A stretch of DNA of 64,000 nt from Jeotgalicoccus nanhaiensis (GTDB lineage: Bacteria > Bacillota > Bacilli > Staphylococcales > Salinicoccaceae), in assembly GCA_004570955.1 (NCBI GenBank), contig SPPL01000003.1:372001-436000 (forward strand), read 5' to 3'. A program made the translations under genes and the position numbers. Positions 27,068-36,335 of the stretch are shown here, piece by piece. The number at the start of each line of letters is the position of its first letter. The stretch's first letter is position 1. The notes under the pieces were generated by a model, which saw only the letters and a program-made list of their open reading frames with translations, ran no database searches and was not told the origin of the DNA.

Positions 27068-27121
27068 ATTTATCTACTCCCTAAACCAGATGATTTCAAA
27101 AGAACTGTATACTAAAATATG

Positions 27122-27135
27122 CTACAATATTGTAG
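27122..27135. promoter_or_regulatory. 14-bp perfect palindrome upstream of the NadR-type gene
   Basis: CTACAATATTGTAG is fully symmetrical and lies between the small membrane gene and the NadR-type gene, about 55 bases before the start codon. It could be an operator for NAD-linked control. It contains the TACA-N4-TGTA pattern, but I cannot match it to a named regulator. Confidence 0.4.
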
Positions 27136-27138
27136 AAA

Positions 27139-27387
27139 TTAAATGTAAATAAGCAGGATGGCAGCAAAATGCAGCAGACCGGTTAGAATCGTTAGGACTG
27201 CTATAATTTTAGTACTTTTGGATGCACCGGCAATGAGGAATAATACAGACAGTATAATAGAGATTGCCATGAAAATTATCCTTGTGCTGAGCAGAGCAAT
27301 GAGCTCATCATGCTGGTAAGAGGTTGAAATATTAATTAAGCTGTAAATGTTAAATGCTGCAAATAAAATTAAAATAATCTGTTTCAT
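27139..27387 (-). CDS. Small membrane protein, 82 aa
   Basis: I do not recognise it. The protein consists of about three hydrophobic helices (about 2-18, 33-54, 60-81) joined by short polar turns, with no catalytic motif. It has GGGAGCG upstream of the ATG and lies 71 bases before the NadR-type gene on the same strand. Confidence 0.6.
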   Translation of the reverse strand: MKQIILILFAAFNIYSLINISTSYQHDELIALLSTRIIFMAISIILSVLFLIAGASKSTKIIAVLTILTGLLHFAAILLIYI

Positions 27388-27452
27388 TTTTGCACGCTCC
27401 CTTTGGGATTTTATTATATCAGAAATAATCGAGAAATGATTGGTGAGAAACT

Positions 27453-28706
27453 ATGGTTGAACTACTGAATATTACAGATGAAATGCACGATGAATTTGTT
27501 ATGTCCCATCCGTCAGGAGATTTGCTGCAGCTGACATCATGGGCAGGTTCAAAGGAATTAACAGGCTGGTACTCAAGGCGCATAGCTGTCGGGCGGAACG
27601 GCAAAGTTGAAGGAGCGGCGCTGCTCCTGTTTAAAAAAGTGCCGAAAACATTTTTCACTATGTGTTATGCCTCCCGGGGTTTCGTCTGTGATTACAAGGA
27701 CAAAGAAGTTGTCCGCGCACTGCTCGAAGCGGCCAAGAAAATTGCAGCGGATGAAAAGTCCTATACGATTAAAATAGATCCGGACATTCCCGCTGAAGGC
27801 AATGAAGATACAATAGAATACCTGAAATCCCTCGGTTTTAAACACCACGGTCTTACAGACGGAATGAGCAAAGATGTTATCCAGCCCCGTACGACGATGG
27901 TGACGGATATCAGTGTTGATGATAAACTGCTGCTGCAGAGTTTCGAGCGCAACAACCGCACGAAAGTCCGCAATTCTCTTCGCGCGGGAACGACGGTGTA
28001 TAAGGCAGCGAGAGAAGAATTGCCTGACTTTGTTAAGCTGATGAAAGAGACCGGCGAACGCGACGGTTTCTTAACGAGAGATATTACTTACTTTGAATCG
28101 CTGTATGATAACTTAAATCCAGAAGGCCACATGGAACTGTTTATGGTAAAACTGATGCCGGAAGAAGCTTTGCAGGCTCTTGAAAACGATATTGCCAAGG
28201 TGGAAAAAGATATCAGGAAAGCGGAAAAAATTAAAGATGAACAGAAGAAGCAAAATCAGCTTGAAAACTTAAATAAGCGTATGGCAAAAGTTCAGGCGCA
28301 GTTTGAAGGCATGAATGAAATTCAGCGTACACATCCGGACGGGGTTCTTTTGTCAGGAGCGCTCTATGCCCAGGCCGGTCATAAATCTTATTACCTCTAC
28401 GGAGCATCTTCAAACGATTTCAGGGAGTTTCTACCGAATCATCACATGCAGTGGCATATGATGCAGTATGCAAGAGAACACGGGGCAGTGACATATGACT
28501 TCGGCGGTGTATCGGTTGAGCCCGATAAAGAGGATGAACATTTTGGGCTGTGGCAATTTAAAAAAGTATGGGGCACAGAAGTATCAGATAAAATTGGTGA
28601 ATTTGATTATGTAATAAACCGTCCTCTGTATACCATGGCGGAAGTGATGTTTCCGCTGTTCCAGAAAAGTAAAATGCAGCTGAATAGAATACTTAAAAGA
28701 AGATAA
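27453..28706 (+). CDS. FemA/FemX-family peptidoglycan aminoacyltransferase
   Basis: Fem enzymes add amino acids from aminoacyl-tRNA to the lysine side chain of lipid-linked peptidoglycan precursor, building the interpeptide bridge. The 417 residues fit the family. Two GNAT-like halves flank an antiparallel coiled coil at about 248-288 (EKDIRKAEKIKDEQKKQNQ and following). Family landmarks include SHPSGDLLQLTSWA, KIDPDIP, RNNRTKVRNSLRAG and YDFGGVS. Whether it adds the first residue (FemX) or later ones cannot be told from this gene alone. No second fem gene is adjacent. Confidence 0.9.
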   Translation: MVELLNITDEMHDEFVMSHPSGDLLQLTSWAGSKELTGWYSRRIAVGRNGKVEGAALLLFKKVPKTFFTMCYASRGFVCDYKDKEVVRALLEAAKKIAADEKSYTIKIDPDIPAEGNEDTIEYLKSLGFKHHGLTDGMSKDVIQPRTTMVTDISVDDKLLLQSFERNNRTKVRNSLRAGTTVYKAAREELPDFVKLMKETGERDGFLTRDITYFESLYDNLNPEGHMELFMVKLMPEEALQALENDIAKVEKDIRKAEKIKDEQKKQNQLENLNKRMAKVQAQFEGMNEIQRTHPDGVLLSGALYAQAGHKSYYLYGASSNDFREFLPNHHMQWHMMQYAREHGAVTYDFGGVSVEPDKEDEHFGLWQFKKVWGTEVSDKIGEFDYVINRPLYTMAEVMFPLFQKSKMQLNRILKRR

Positions 28707-28710
28707 TAGT

Positions 28711-28746
28711 AAAAAAGATCCATCCGGGTACTCCGGATGGATCTTT
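28711..28746. terminator. Bidirectional terminator
   Basis: AAAGATCCATCCGG pairs perfectly with CCGGATGGATCTTT around a 5-base loop. It lies between the convergent FemX-like gene and the 93-residue membrane gene. Confidence 0.85.
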
Positions 28747-28749
28747 CGC

Positions 28750-29031
28750 TTATAAATAATAAGGCTGCATTATAGCAATATACAATATAAACAGCACGGA
28801 CGCACACGAGATAATAATCAGCGCGAGTGAAAAGTAAGAGTGCATATTCCGGCTTTCATTCAGATGAGGCTCTGAGCGGAAAGCCCGGATGCCTGTAATA
28901 ATAGCCAGCGCTGCGAGAGTGAACCAGATATAAATGTTGTAGAAAATAATGCCGTCGTTAATCGAATAATTTATAAAGAACAGTATCTGTATTAACATCA
29001 GCAGTATTAGGATAACACGTCTCATGTACAC
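28750..29031 (-). CDS. Small membrane protein, 93 aa
   Basis: It has about three hydrophobic helices (4-22, 30-50, 68-91) and no recognised motif. It is the last gene of a four-gene minus-strand run with the 105-residue membrane protein and the NorA-like pump. A GGAGA precedes its start. Confidence 0.6.
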   Translation of the reverse strand: MYMRRVILILLMLIQILFFINYSINDGIIFYNIYIWFTLAALAIITGIRAFRSEPHLNESRNMHSYFSLALIIISCASVLFILYIAIMQPYYL

Positions 29032-29037
29032 ATCTCC

Positions 29038-29355
29038 TTACAGCGTGAGCAGTATTATTATAAGTACAAGCGCCATCGTCAGCGTAAAGGCATGAACTAA
29101 AAATAAATTTTCGCGGTCGCCTTTTGATTCTTTAAAAGCTGTAATTTCAACTGACAGAACAATACATAAAGAAAGTGCCAGTACGATAAAAATATCCGGG
29201 CTGGTCAGTGACAGACTGAATGTAATTGTCATCATTAAAAATGCAGCGCCGGAAATATAACGTGCAACGTCAAGAACGCGCGACCGCATATTTAAAATGG
29301 TAGCAGCACTGATAACGATATAAATTAAAAGCATGAGGAGCGTTAGTAAGGTCAT
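29038..29355 (-). CDS. Small membrane protein, 105 aa
   Basis: It has four predicted hydrophobic helices, including the stretches TLLTLLMLLIYIVISAATIL and LTMALVLIIILLTL at the two ends. No family is recognised. Its start overlaps the end of the MFS pump gene by 4 bases (ATGA type), so the two are coupled. It might be an accessory protein of the pump, but nothing in the sequence shows that. Confidence 0.6.
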   Translation of the reverse strand: MTLLTLLMLLIYIVISAATILNMRSRVLDVARYISGAAFLMMTITFSLSLTSPDIFIVLALSLCIVLSVEITAFKESKGDRENLFLVHAFTLTMALVLIIILLTL

Positions 29356-30506
29356 GCGGCTCTCCCTCGTTTTCTATAATATTGAAAAATAAAATGTGTA
29401 GACAGCACAGTCATCAGCGCACCGAAATAAAACGGCAGGCCGGCAGATACTAAGAACAGTGCGTTAAATATAAGCGGCCCGCATATTCTACCGAGACTGT
29501 CGAGAGAATATGTCGTTGCTGTAACGCGTCCCATATCATGGGCAGATGCTTCTTTCGTAATCTGTGATGTCATTAATGTTTTTGCGAGTGCGTTGCCTGT
29601 CATAAGCAGCACAATACAGATTCCTGCGTAGACAAGTCCGGTCATAAACGGCAGCATGATAAAGGCAATAACTGCCATAATTTGTCCGGCAACCATTGCT
29701 TTTTTCTCCTGGCCGTCCTTCAGCTTTCTTATATACACTCCTTGAGTCAGCGCATTGAATATTCCGCCGATGAAAAACAGTACACCCATTTCTGTCGGTG
29801 TAATATCAATGCGGTCCTGTCCGAGCAGCTGGAAAGTACTTTCCATCCCGCTCATGAAAAACATTACGAAAAAAGTGCCGATCATCAGTATGCCAATCGG
29901 CTGCGTGAAGTAATCAGCGGCGAGGGTAATTTTCTTCGGTGCCTGCTGTGTTGACTGACGATATGTTTCAGAGACTTTAAAGAAGCTGAAAATCAAGGCG
30001 CCGGTAATCACGATTGTCGTCATGTAGTAGGCAAAACTTAAAGAGATGCCGGCGAGAATTCCTCCGACACCCGGGCCGAAAATAAAGCCGAGACCAATGC
30101 ACATACCGACAAGGCCCATGTATTTTGTACGCTCTTCACGAGTTGTAATATCTGCAACCATGCTCGTTGTGGCGGTATAAAGTGCGCCTGAAGCGGCACC
30201 CCCAATAATTCTGCTTATATACAGTACGGTTAAATTATCGATGAATAAACCGAAAATTAAAAAGCTGAGTGCAAAAGCAGCGAGCCCTCCGAGCAGAAGC
30301 GGACGTCTGCCGACTTTATCCGACAGCCGCCCGAAGAACGGTGCCGAAAGAAAACTTGCAAGTGAATAAACTGCAAGCAGCAGCCCCATATGTATCGTAT
30401 TGACACCGAGCTGATTCACAAGTTCGGGAATGACGGGGATAATCATACTGAATCCGAAATAGATTAAAAATTGAATGATCATAATCAGGGTAATCATTCG
30501 TTTCAT
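29352..30506 (-). CDS. NorA-like MFS multidrug efflux pump
   Basis: This 384-residue, 12-helix MFS transporter belongs to the DHA1 group. The helix 1 motif GFSMIIPVIPELV and the loop GRLSDKVGRRPLLLGG (motif A, about 60-75) match tetracycline and quinolone pumps such as NorA. Motif C appears as GFIFGPGVGGILAG. The ATG at 30506 is chosen because AGGA lies 10 bases upstream; the GTG at 30515 is too close. It begins a short operon with two small membrane proteins. The substrate is unknown. Confidence 0.82.
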   Translation of the reverse strand: MKRMITLIMIIQFLIYFGFSMIIPVIPELVNQLGVNTIHMGLLLAVYSLASFLSAPFFGRLSDKVGRRPLLLGGLAAFALSFLIFGLFIDNLTVLYISRIIGGAASGALYTATTSMVADITTREERTKYMGLVGMCIGLGFIFGPGVGGILAGISLSFAYYMTTIVITGALIFSFFKVSETYRQSTQQAPKKITLAADYFTQPIGILMIGTFFVMFFMSGMESTFQLLGQDRIDITPTEMGVLFFIGGIFNALTQGVYIRKLKDGQEKKAMVAGQIMAVIAFIMLPFMTGLVYAGICIVLLMTGNALAKTLMTSQITKEASAHDMGRVTATTYSLDSLGRICGPLIFNALFLVSAGLPFYFGALMTVLSTHFIFQYYRKRGRAA

Positions 30507-30524
30507 TATATACACGTCCTGAAA

Positions 30525-30692
30525 TTACTTATTTTTTAGCGCCTGGCGAACTTCTTTAATTTGCTGTTCGAGGTCGTGAAGACGGTCAGTCATTTTCGCA
30601 GTTGGATGACCAGTTGACTCAATTTTTTCCAAATCACCCTGAAGGTGAACATATTCATACTTTAACTCCTGCAATTTGCTTTCCAAATCCAT
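30525..30692 (-). CDS. Small coiled-coil protein, 55 aa
   Basis: A strong AGGTGGTGG precedes the ATG at 30692. The product is nearly all charged heptad-type helix (MDLESKLQELKYEYVHLQGD, a PTAKMTDRLHDLEQQI segment, then KNK). Short proteins of this look are common in staphylococci, but I do not assign a name. It lies 18 bases before the NorA-like gene and is probably co-transcribed with it. Confidence 0.7.
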   Translation of the reverse strand: MDLESKLQELKYEYVHLQGDLEKIESTGHPTAKMTDRLHDLEQQIKEVRQALKNK

Positions 30693-30775
30693 TTTTACCA
30701 CCACCTAAACTTAATTAATATCATATCATAAAAGTGGAGTTCTAATTGTGATGAGAAAGCAATAAATTTTAGACA

Positions 30776-30787
30776 AACGTTAACGTT
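30776..30787. promoter_or_regulatory. 12-bp perfect palindrome, AACGTTAACGTT
   Basis: This symmetrical site lies between the divergent small coiled-coil gene and the YczE-like gene, about 50 bases upstream of a TATAAT (near 30843). It could be an operator for either direction. I do not recognise the regulator. Confidence 0.4.
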
Positions 30788-30909
30788 AAAAAAAATGTAA
30801 ATGTACGGTTTTAGCATGGATTAATATAAAAAAAGGTGTATAATATACTTGTATTTGAGATTTAATCCAACTGGTAAAATTTATGCTTATTATACATAGG
30901 AGTGATAAT

Positions 30910-31548
30910 TTGTCGCACAGCTTTATTAAGCGTTGCCTGTTTTACTTTGCGGGTTTAATCATATTATCGGTCGGTGTAGCGATGCAGGTCAAAGGTTTCG
31001 TTATGGGGCTGTCTCCCTGGGATGTACTGCATTTTGGCCTGTGGCAATCACTCGGACTGACATTCGGAAGCTGGTCGGTTATCGTCGGCATTGGAATAGT
31101 TATTGCAACTTCGCTGATTTTAAAAGCTCTTCCTAAAGGAGGAGTTTACGTCAATCTGGTAACGATCGGTGCATTCATCGACTTTTTTGTCTGGATACTG
31201 CCGGATGCGGAAGCCTGGCCGGCACAGGCACTATTTTTTACAGCGGGTGTATTTATTGCAGCCTTTGGTTCGGCTTTTTACATGACACCGAATTTAGGAG
31301 CGGGACCGAGAGATTCGCTAATGATGGTGCTGGTCATGAAGTTTAATTTAAGAATGGCGAGAGCGCGGTTTTTAATGGAGCTTACAGTTGCTGTACTTGG
31401 CCTTATACTTGGCGGACCGGTATTTATTGGTACGGTGCTGATTGTGCTTTTTTACGGCAGAATTATCGAAATGTTTTTCCCTTATACAAGGGAACTGCTG
31501 ATTCGTTTTATCGGTTACGATGATCCGAAGATTATACAATTTAAATAA
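30910..31548 (+). CDS. YczE/YitT-type membrane protein
   Basis: This 212-residue protein with five to six helices matches the YczE-like group: an early GVAMQVKGFVMGLSPWDVLH and a GSAFYMTPNLGAGPRDSLM motif near residue 125. The function of the group is not established. The TTG at 30910 is preferred because AGGAG (30898-30902) lies 7 bases before it; the upstream ATG at 30883 has no ribosome site. It is followed 23 bases later by a purine permease gene, so both are likely one operon. Confidence 0.78.
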   Translation: MSHSFIKRCLFYFAGLIILSVGVAMQVKGFVMGLSPWDVLHFGLWQSLGLTFGSWSVIVGIGIVIATSLILKALPKGGVYVNLVTIGAFIDFFVWILPDAEAWPAQALFFTAGVFIAAFGSAFYMTPNLGAGPRDSLMMVLVMKFNLRMARARFLMELTVAVLGLILGGPVFIGTVLIVLFYGRIIEMFFPYTRELLIRFIGYDDPKIIQFK

Positions 31549-31571
31549 TCATTATATGATTGGAGTTTGTT

Positions 31572-32903
31572 ATGAAAAAGTTTTTTGGATTCGATGAACT
31601 GGACACTAATTTTAAAAAGGAAATTATCGGGGGACTGACGACGTTTCTGTCGATGGCTTACATTCTTGCAGTAAACCCTTCAATTTTGTCACTGCAGGGT
31701 ATAGAGGGTGTACCCGATGAAATGAAGATGGATATTAATGCCGTCTTCGTGGCAACGTGTCTTGCCGCTTTTGTCGGCTGTCTTTTTATGGGCGTTATTG
31801 CGAAGTATCCCATCGCTTTAGCACCGGGCATGGGGCTGAACGCGTTCTTCGCTTTTACAGTTGTGCTGACGATGGGTATTCCATGGCAGACTGCTTTGAC
31901 CGGCGTTCTCTTCTCCGGAGTAATATTCGTACTGCTGACATTGACCGGACTTCGCGAATACATAATTAATGCCATTCCGATGGAAATGAAAATGGCGGTC
32001 AGTGCCGGTATCGGATTCTTTATTACATTCGTTGGACTTCAGTCCTCAGGTATTATCGCAGGAGATGATGCGACATTAATCAGCCTCGGCGATGTTCAAA
32101 GCGGCGGTGTGCTGCTGACTTTTGCAGGACTCGTTATTACCGTTATTCTAATGACTAAAAAAGTGCCGGCTGCAATTTTTATCGGTATGATTGCTACTGC
32201 ACTTCTCGGTATTATGACAGGGATTGTTCCGCTGCCGTCTGCAATTGTTGGCTCTGTGCCAAGTGTTGCACCGACATTTGGTGCGGCGTTTGAAGGTCTG
32301 ATGGACTTTGATACAATATTTAATGTGCAGTTTCTAATTGTAGTGCTGACATTCCTGTTTGTGGATTTCTTTGATACTGCAGGAACACTCGTAGGAGTAG
32401 CGTCACAAGCCAACCTTATTAAAGACAACAAACTCCCGCGGGCTGGTAAAGCGCTTCTCGCAGATGCATTTGCCACGATTACAGGAGCGATTTTCGGAAC
32501 ATCTACAACTACTTCATATGTAGAGTCTACTGCCGGAGTAGCAGCTGGCGCACGGAGCGGATTTGCTTCGGTGGTCACCGGACTGTTATTCTTATCAGCA
32601 ATATTTTTTTCACCGCTGATTGTGACATTTACTTCTGAAGTGACAGCGCCTGCACTTATAATAGTAGGAATTTTAATGGCATCGAATTTATCTAAGATAA
32701 GCTGGGGCAGATTTGAAGTCGCAGTCCCTGCATTCCTGACTGTATTTATGATGCCGCTCACTTACAGTATTGCGACCGGTATCGCTGTCGGATTTATCTT
32801 CTATCCGATCACGATGATTATGGCAGGAAAAAGAAAAGAAATTAATCCAATCATGTACGGTTTATTTATAGTATTTATTTTATACTTCATATTCATTAAT
32901 TAA
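31572..32903 (+). CDS. AzgA/PbuG-like purine permease
   Basis: This 443-residue, about 12-14-helix permease of the NCS2/AzgA type imports hypoxanthine, guanine or adenine. Signature stretches are GLTTFLSMAYILAVNPSIL, APGMGLNAFFAFT (about 83-95) and DFFDTAGTLVGVA. The ATG at 31572 has GGAG 6-7 bases upstream. The Bacillus pbuG gene carries a purine riboswitch, but none is visible here. It is co-transcribed with the YczE-like gene and ends before the terminator at 32947-32996. Confidence 0.88.
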   Translation: MKKFFGFDELDTNFKKEIIGGLTTFLSMAYILAVNPSILSLQGIEGVPDEMKMDINAVFVATCLAAFVGCLFMGVIAKYPIALAPGMGLNAFFAFTVVLTMGIPWQTALTGVLFSGVIFVLLTLTGLREYIINAIPMEMKMAVSAGIGFFITFVGLQSSGIIAGDDATLISLGDVQSGGVLLTFAGLVITVILMTKKVPAAIFIGMIATALLGIMTGIVPLPSAIVGSVPSVAPTFGAAFEGLMDFDTIFNVQFLIVVLTFLFVDFFDTAGTLVGVASQANLIKDNKLPRAGKALLADAFATITGAIFGTSTTTSYVESTAGVAAGARSGFASVVTGLLFLSAIFFSPLIVTFTSEVTAPALIIVGILMASNLSKISWGRFEVAVPAFLTVFMMPLTYSIATGIAVGFIFYPITMIMAGKRKEINPIMYGLFIVFILYFIFIN

Positions 32904-32946
32904 TATCAGAACTGATGCATATATAATAGGAAAATAAAAAAACTTT

Positions 32947-32996
32947 AAAAAGAGTGAAGAAATCTTTAGATATCTATTGATTTCCTCACTCTTTTG
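32947..32996 (+). terminator. Terminator of the purine permease operon
   Basis: AAGAGTGA-A-GAAATC pairs with GATTTC-C-TCACTCTT around an AT-rich loop, followed by TTTT. It separates this operon from the ribosomal leader. Confidence 0.8.
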
Positions 32997-33196
32997 CTGT
33001 ATCATATCTAACGTTGGACTTAAGCGGACACCAATGTGTCCTGTATACGTGAAGTGCTGATCCAATGCACATCACACATCGATGAAGCGAGAGGTTACTG
33101 ACACACCCGGCCGCATTGCCATGGCTGATGTGCGAGAAAATTTTCGCGGAGATAGTCTACCATTAATAGGATGACGACCATAAGGAGGTATAAATA
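32997..33196 (+). promoter_or_regulatory. Structured 5' leader of the S10 operon
   Basis: About 200 bases before rpsJ contain several stems: GGACAC-CAAT-GTGTCC (33026-33041), GTGC with GCAC, a long-range CACATC with GATGTG, and a GCGA/TCGC hairpin near 33132. The GC-rich stretch with ACACACCCGGCCGC stands out from the AT-rich flanks and looks conserved among Bacilli. This would fit feedback by a ribosomal protein, but the ligand is not known to me. Confidence 0.6.
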
Positions 33197-33505
33197 ATGG
33201 CAAAGCAAAAAATTCGTATTCGCTTAAAAGCGTACGACCACAGAGTGCTGGATCAATCAGCAGAGAAAATCGTTGAAACGGCAAAACGTTCAGGTGCAGA
33301 TGTATCAGGACCGATTCCGTTACCGACTGAGAAAACTATTTACACAGTTATTCGTGCGGTGCACAAATACAAAGATTCACGTGAACAGTTTGAACAGCGT
33401 ACGCACAAACGTCTTATCGACATTTTAAACCCTACACCTAAAACAGTTGATGCTCTAATGGGCTTAAACTTACCATCAGGCGTAGACATCGAAATCAAGT
33501 TATAA
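33197..33505 (+). CDS. rpsJ: 30S ribosomal protein S10
   Basis: S10 is a 30S head protein, also known as NusE in antitermination. The 102 residues start [20 protein letters not shown] and contain the long ribosome-penetrating loop with GPIPLPTEK. It is the first gene of the S10-spc-alpha block, with AAGGAGG upstream, behind a structured leader. Confidence 0.98.
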   Translation: MAKQKIRIRLKAYDHRVLDQSAEKIVETAKRSGADVSGPIPLPTEKTIYTVIRAVHKYKDSREQFEQRTHKRLIDILNPTPKTVDALMGLNLPSGVDIEIKL

Positions 33506-33527
33506 ATTATAGGAGGTGCGACTTTCG

Positions 33528-34190
33528 ATGACCAAAGGAATCTTAGGTAGAAAAATTGGGATGACTCAAGTTTTCGGTGAAAACGGAGAGCTAATCCCTG
33601 TAACAGTAGTTGAAGCTGCAGGAAACGTAGTAGTTCAAAAGAAAACTGAAGAAACAGACGGATATAACGCGATTCAAATCGGATTTGATGACAAACGCGA
33701 TTATAACGCAAAAGGCAGAAGCAATAAATATGCCAACAAAGCAGAGGCAGGCCATGCTAAAGCATCTGGTGCTGCTCCTAAGCGCTTCATACGCGAATTC
33801 AAGAACGTAAACACAGAGGAATTTGACGTAGGTCAAGAAGTCACTGTAGATACATTTGCTGCAGGCGATTTTGTAGACGTAACAGGAACTTCAAAAGGTA
33901 AAGGTTTCCAGGGTTCTATCAAACGACACAATTTCAGCCGCGGACCAATGAGTCACGGTTCACGTTACCACAGAGGATCAGGTGCCATGGCTATGGCAGC
34001 GAGCCCGTCAAGAGTGTTCAAAGGTAAAAAATTACCTGGACAAATGGGTGGTAAAACGATTACTATGCAAAACTTAGAAATCGTACGTGTTGACGCAGAC
34101 AAAAATGTTGTTCTTATTAAAGGCAACGTACCAGGACCTAAAAAAGGTTTTGTAAAAATTTCATCATCAATTAAAAAAGGTAACAAGTAA
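33528..34190 (+). CDS. rplC: 50S ribosomal protein L3
   Basis: L3 helps nucleate 50S assembly and reaches the peptidyl transferase centre. The product has 220 residues. The ATG at 33528 ([14 protein letters not shown]) is chosen because AGGAGGTGC lies before it; the upstream GTG belongs to that site. The [12 protein letters not shown] loop that reaches the active site is present. Confidence 0.98.
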   Translation: MTKGILGRKIGMTQVFGENGELIPVTVVEAAGNVVVQKKTEETDGYNAIQIGFDDKRDYNAKGRSNKYANKAEAGHAKASGAAPKRFIREFKNVNTEEFDVGQEVTVDTFAAGDFVDVTGTSKGKGFQGSIKRHNFSRGPMSHGSRYHRGSGAMAMAASPSRVFKGKKLPGQMGGKTITMQNLEIVRVDADKNVVLIKGNVPGPKKGFVKISSSIKKGNK

Positions 34191-34211
34191 TAAGGAAGGG
34201 AGGATAAACAC

Positions 34212-34832
34212 ATGGCAATCGATGTTTTATCAAAAGAAGGAACTAAAGTAAGTTCTATCGAACTAAACCAGGATGTATTCGGAATCGAACCGAACCAGCA
34301 TGTACTGTTTGAAGCAGTTCACTTACAGCGTGCATCTCTTAGACAAGGGACACATGCAGTGAAAAACCGCTCAGCTGTACGCGGCGGCGGAAGAAAGCCG
34401 TTTAAACAAAAAGGAACAGGTAACGCACGACAAGGTACAATCCGTGCACCGCAGTTCCGCGGAGGCGGCGTTGTATTCGGACCGACTCCAAGATCATACA
34501 GCTTCAGCATGCCGAAGAAAATGAGGAAACTTGCACTTCGTTCAGCACTTTCAGCGAAAGTGAATGAAGAAGCACTACAAGTGATTGACCACCTTGAAAT
34601 GGAAGCGCCAAAAACTAAAGAATTCTTAACAGTTCTTGAAAACCTTGGTGCGGCTAAGAAAGTACTTCTTGTACTTGAAAATAAAGACGAAATCGTTGAA
34701 AAATCAGCGCGTAACATCCCAGGTGTTACCGTGTTGACTCCAGCTGGTCTTAACGTACTAGATATCCTTTCTGCTAACCATGTGATCTTCACTGAGGGAG
34801 CAATCAAAAAAGCAGAGGAGGTACTTGTATAA
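34212..34832 (+). CDS. rplD: 50S ribosomal protein L4
   Basis: L4 lines the exit tunnel; in enterobacteria it also represses its own operon. The 206 residues include the tunnel loop [20 protein letters not shown], the region where macrolide resistance changes occur, with standard residues. The stop overlaps the rplW start by one base. Confidence 0.98.
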   Translation: MAIDVLSKEGTKVSSIELNQDVFGIEPNQHVLFEAVHLQRASLRQGTHAVKNRSAVRGGGRKPFKQKGTGNARQGTIRAPQFRGGGVVFGPTPRSYSFSMPKKMRKLALRSALSAKVNEEALQVIDHLEMEAPKTKEFLTVLENLGAAKKVLLVLENKDEIVEKSARNIPGVTVLTPAGLNVLDILSANHVIFTEGAIKKAEEVLV

Positions 34833-35104
34833 TGGATGCACGCGACATTATCAAGCGCCCAGTAATCACTGAGCGTTCTGCTGACTTAATGTCAGAAGAC
34901 AAATACACATTTGATGTAGATGTGAGAGCGAACAAAACTCAAGTTAAACACGCAATTGAAGAAATTTTCGACGTTAAAGTAGACAAAGTAAACATTATGA
35001 ATGTTAAGCCTAAGAAAAAACGCATGGGCCGTTACGAAGGCTACACAAACAGAAGAAGAAAAGCGATTGTAAAACTTAAAGAAGGTTCAATCGAAATCTT
35101 CTAA
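34832..35104 (+). CDS. rplW: 50S ribosomal protein L23
   Basis: L23 lies at the tunnel exit and docks trigger factor and SRP. The 90-residue protein has the expected [20 protein letters not shown] start and a basic extended loop, [20 protein letters not shown]. It is coupled to rplD by a TAATG overlap. Confidence 0.98.
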   Translation: MDARDIIKRPVITERSADLMSEDKYTFDVDVRANKTQVKHAIEEIFDVKVDKVNIMNVKPKKKRMGRYEGYTNRRRKAIVKLKEGSIEIF

Positions 35105-35139
35105 TTAATAATAGATACCAATAAGGAGGTATAACGAGG

Positions 35140-35970
35140 ATGGCAATTAAGAAATATAAGCCTACCACGAATGGTCGTCGTAATATGACTGGTTCGGACT
35201 TTGCTGAAATTACTTCAACAACTCCGGAACGTTCATTATTACAGCCGCTGCCGAAAAGAGCGGGACGTAATAACCAGGGTAAAATCACTGTACGTCACCA
35301 AGCAGGTGGACACAAACGTCAATACAGAGTCATTGATTTTAAACGTAATAAAGACGGGGTTCCTGCAACAGTAAAAACTATTGAATACGATCCAAACCGT
35401 TCAGCTAACATCGCGTTAGTATCATATGCAGATGGTGAAAAGAGATATATCTTAGCACCTAAAGGCATGACAGTTGGAGCAGTAATCATGAGTGGGCCTG
35501 AAGCAGATATCAAAACAGGGAACGCATTAGCATTAGCTGATATCCCGGTTGGTACTACAATCCACAATATCGAATTAAAACCGGGTGCCGGCGGACAGAT
35601 GTCTCGTTCAGCAGGTACAGGTGCACAGCTGTTAGGTAAAGAAGGTAAATACGCGCTGGTAAGATTAGCTTCCGGCGAAGTACGTATGGTTCTCCTTACA
35701 TGCAGAGCGACAATCGGACAAGTTGGTAACGAGCAGCACGAACTTATCAACATTGGTAAAGCCGGACGCTCTAGATGGAAAGGTAAACGCCCTACAGTAC
35801 GCGGTTCGGTAATGAACCCTAACGATCACCCTCACGGTGGTGGTGAAGGTAAAGCGCCAATCGGTATGCCATCTCCAGTTTCACCTTGGGGCAAACCAAC
35901 TCTCGGTAAGAAAACTCGCAGAGGCAAAAACCGTTCGACTAAGTTCATAGTAAGAGGACGTAAGAAATAA
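35140..35970 (+). CDS. rplB: 50S ribosomal protein L2
   Basis: L2 is needed for subunit joining and peptidyl transferase activity. The 276 residues hold the C-terminal [19 protein letters not shown] region with the conserved histidine just before it (DHPHGGGEG). It is preceded by AAGGAGG. Confidence 0.98.
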   Translation: MAIKKYKPTTNGRRNMTGSDFAEITSTTPERSLLQPLPKRAGRNNQGKITVRHQAGGHKRQYRVIDFKRNKDGVPATVKTIEYDPNRSANIALVSYADGEKRYILAPKGMTVGAVIMSGPEADIKTGNALALADIPVGTTIHNIELKPGAGGQMSRSAGTGAQLLGKEGKYALVRLASGEVRMVLLTCRATIGQVGNEQHELINIGKAGRSRWKGKRPTVRGSVMNPNDHPHGGGEGKAPIGMPSPVSPWGKPTLGKKTRRGKNRSTKFIVRGRKK

Positions 35971-36024
35971 GTAATGTAAGTGTGCGGATAAAATCCGCAC
36001 GCATTATTGGAAGGAGGCGCCTAC

Positions 36025-36300
36025 ATGGCACGCAGTCTTAAAAAAGGACCTTTCGTCGATGATCACCTCATGAAAAAAGTAGAGGCTCAGAACGAAGGTA
36101 GTAAAAAAAGTGTAATTAAAACATGGTCACGCCGTTCAACGGTTTTCCCGAATTTCATCGGACACACAATCGCTGTATACGACGGACGCAAACATGTACC
36201 TGTGTACATCACAGAAGATATGGTTGGCCACAAACTGGGTGAATTTGCACCTACTAGAACTTTCAGAGGTCACGGAAACGATCAGAAAACAAAAAGATAA
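36025..36300 (+). CDS. rpsS: 30S ribosomal protein S19
   Basis: S19 is a 30S head protein near the A-site tRNA. It has 91 residues starting [18 protein letters not shown]. The ATG at 36025 is chosen since AAGGAGG (about 36011-36017) lies inside the longer open frame. A short hairpin-forming GTGCGGATAAAATCCGCAC lies between rplB and this gene. Confidence 0.98.
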   Translation: MARSLKKGPFVDDHLMKKVEAQNEGSKKSVIKTWSRRSTVFPNFIGHTIAVYDGRKHVPVYITEDMVGHKLGEFAPTRTFRGHGNDQKTKR

Positions 36301-36335
36301 ATAACTAACCATATGCGATAAAGGAGGAAAGACTC

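Noticed and set aside
30780-30909. A purine riboswitch before the YczE-like and purine permease genes
   Set aside because: None of the conserved purine-aptamer loop sequences is present. The same holds for the guaC leader.
32096-32761. A 221-residue frame antisense to the purine permease
   Set aside because: It is the mirror of a membrane protein's codons, with no start signals and a low-complexity product.
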